Positions 62,631-64,000 of a DNA stretch of 64,000 nucleotides are shown here, piece by piece. The stretch spans positions 1 to 64,000 of the forward strand of contig JAFEDJ010000067.1 in assembly GCA_018241685.1 (NCBI GenBank), in the 5' to 3' direction. This DNA is from Pseudomonadota bacterium (lineage in GTDB: Bacteria > Pseudomonadota > Gammaproteobacteria > Burkholderiales > Rhodocyclaceae). Every line of letters starts with the position of its first letter. Positions within the stretch are counted from its first letter, which is position 1. The position numbers and the translations under genes were made by a program. The notes under the pieces are model-generated. The model was not told the DNA's origin. It worked only from the letters and a program-made list of their open reading frames with translations, and did not search any database.

Positions 62631-63449
62631 TCAGGTGTTTGTAGTGCTGGCTGCGTAGGTGCGACCGTCTTCGATGATGCAGGTCATGTGGCCGAAGACC
62701 TCCGGTGGCGCGCCCTGGGGATAACGGCGCTTCAATTCGCGCATCAGCAGGAAGGAGCCAAGCCGTTCCGAAAGGAAACCCACGGCACGGATTTGATAGA
62801 TGTTGTAGCCGCGGATGCGGCTCCCGTAAGTCTCCAGGAATGTTTTTCCCAGGGTGCTCAGCGCACTCAATGTTCCGGTAAGCCACTGGCGGGGATAGAT
62901 CCCCAGTTCGCAGCCGCCCGGGATGATGACCTGTTCCCTGACGAAGTCGGCTGCCGCTGCCTTGTCGAGGATCCCGTTATTGATCGCGAGGGACGTGTAG
63001 TCGAGCAAATCGACCAGCTCGTGGACCAATGCATATTGGTGGAAGAGTCCGGTCGGGAAGTGACGGGGTTGGGCGAGGAGGAATTCATGTTCGCCCGTGG
63101 GACTCATCTCAGACGCATCCAGAGGCTCGGCTTCATGGCGTTCCATTTCCCGCATCGTCGGGTAGCTTTCGGAGGGGCGGCCGAGCGGACGACGCAGGAT
63201 CGCTTTGCGATAGGAACAGATCCCCACCAACTGGTATTCCGGAGGCAGTTGTTCCAGAGCGCGGGGCAGTGCATAGGAACCCGCTGCGCCGAAGGAGAGG
63301 CTCCGGTTTTTGTGCCAGAAGTTGTGCAGCCGGCTGATGTGCAAGGGGCTTTCTTCTTCGTATTCGCCCAGGGCAATGGCATCGTCGAACCAGTAGGGGG
63401 GGAGCATTGGTTCTGCGTGCGAAATGCAGTAGCGGGTGATGGGCTTCAT
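62631..63449 (-). CDS. Unknown protein of the glycan cluster
   Basis: 272 residues, soluble, rich in aromatic residues (YWFDDAIALGEYEEESPLH, HNFWHKN), with no family recognised. Begins a tight series with rfbF (35 bases apart). The ATG chosen has AGGA very close upstream. May be a sugar-modifying enzyme or glycosyltransferase of an unfamiliar family. Confidence 0.72.
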   Translation of the reverse strand: MKPITRYCISHAEPMLPPYWFDDAIALGEYEEESPLHISRLHNFWHKNRSLSFGAAGSYALPRALEQLPPEYQLVGICSYRKAILRRPLGRPSESYPTMREMERHEAEPLDASEMSPTGEHEFLLAQPRHFPTGLFHQYALVHELVDLLDYTSLAINNGILDKAAAADFVREQVIIPGGCELGIYPRQWLTGTLSALSTLGKTFLETYGSRIRGYNIYQIRAVGFLSERLGSFLLMRELKRRYPQGAPPEVFGHMTCIIEDGRTYAASTTNT

Positions 63450-63555
63450 GTCCTGGCGGGCTGTCGGCGGGTGTGGGCTGTGGGTTTTTGTTACGGCACG
63501 AGGGCTGCCTGCTTTAATCGGCGGCGTGGTCCGGGTTCGGGAGGTGCCGGTCCGC

Positions 63556-64000
63556 TCAATCGAGCGTGAGCCCGGCAAGCATCCTGGCGGGAGACGCAGC
63601 GCATCGCCAGTGGGATTGTAGTGCTTCAGGTGACAGACTCCCGTAGCCCCAGGTGGCTGCGATGAAGGGCAAGCCGTTCGCATCGGCCGACTCCCCGTCC
63701 TCGCTGCGGTCGCCGATGTAGATGGCGCTGTTCTTCGGCAGTTCATGGTCGGCCAGCAGGCGGGCGATCATCGCGGCCTTGGTGGGCAGGCGCGGCTCGA
63801 ACAGGTCCAGTGCGTAGATGTGGTCGAAATAGTCGAGCCAGCCCAGGTGGGCGAGGATCAGGCGGGTGGGGTGGATGCGCTTGTTGGTGGCGATGGACAG
63901 GGACAGGCCGGCCTCCCTCAGGGCCTGGAGCATGTCGCCGACGCCGGCGTAGGCGGCGGTCTGCTTGTAGCCTTCGCTGTCGTAGCTGGCCTTGAAACCG
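63556..64000 (-). CDS. HAD-superfamily hydrolase, C-terminal part
   Basis: Partial; the gene continues beyond 64000 and its N-terminal catalytic DxD motif is outside. The visible part has motif II in LSIATNKRIHP, motif III Lys in LPTKAAMIARLL and motif IV GDRSEDGESADANGLPFI. Looks like a phosphoglycolate phosphatase-type (Gph/PgpB-like) enzyme. Ends TGA at 63556. Confidence 0.85.
   Translation of the reverse strand, partial: GFKASYDSEGYKQTAAYAGVGDMLQALREAGLSLSIATNKRIHPTRLILAHLGWLDYFDHIYALDLFEPRLPTKAAMIARLLADHELPKNSAIYIGDRSEDGESADANGLPFIAATWGYGSLSPEALQSHWRCAASPARMLAGLTLD

Overview
The window is GC-rich, densely coding bacterial chromosome. Gene content points to a flagellated betaproteobacterium of the Rhodocyclales type (Azoarcus/Thauera/Dechloromonas-like); this is inferred from families and gene order, and no rRNA or marker phylogeny is available. 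No tRNA, rRNA, CRISPR array, phage or insertion sequence was seen.

Layout. 1-246: start of thiC (minus strand) behind a TPP riboswitch. 450-3436: periplasmic alpha-carbonic anhydrase, then an orphan exosortase-A-type O-glycosylation ligase. 3838-7954: hybrid sensor kinase and an MFS exporter. 7968-12426: a compact, overlapping minus-strand operon of six genes (thermostable-hemolysin-like GNAT protein, AMP ligase, TenA/HDO metallo-oxygenase-like protein, SDR, TPR protein, 46-residue membrane peptide) behind an unusual leader; this is the best candidate for an undescribed pathway. 12631-17356: porin and periplasmic binding protein, divergent from a histidine kinase/sigma-54 regulator pair. 17474-24852: TetR-regulated RND pump, pcm-like methyltransferase, rhodanese and TolC, together a complete tripartite exporter.

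24927-31466: ubiD, flavin amine oxidase, AlkB, an Fe-S oxidoreductase subunit and a diguanylate cyclase. 31641-36043: tkt-gap-pgk (minus), followed by a lipoprotein/MORN pair and, at 39482, phosphoribulokinase; together these suggest a Calvin cycle, although no RuBisCO is in the window. 40499-47088: inositol monophosphatase family, rsmE, polyphosphate:AMP phosphotransferase, argA, a second diguanylate cyclase and yggX.

47103-52415: late flagellar block, transcribed fliC > flaG > fliD > fliS > fliT > fliK-like > flhB-like, with two recognisable FliA (sigma-28) promoters. 52671-63449: an enzyme set for a CDP-4-keto-6-deoxyhexose-derived sugar (rfbF, rfbG, epimerase, C-methyltransferase, aminotransferase, acyltransferase, CmcI-like methyltransferase) ending in a 1188-residue multi-domain glycosyltransferase directly upstream of fliC; this could be a flagellin glycosylation island or an O-antigen locus. 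The window ends inside a HAD hydrolase gene.
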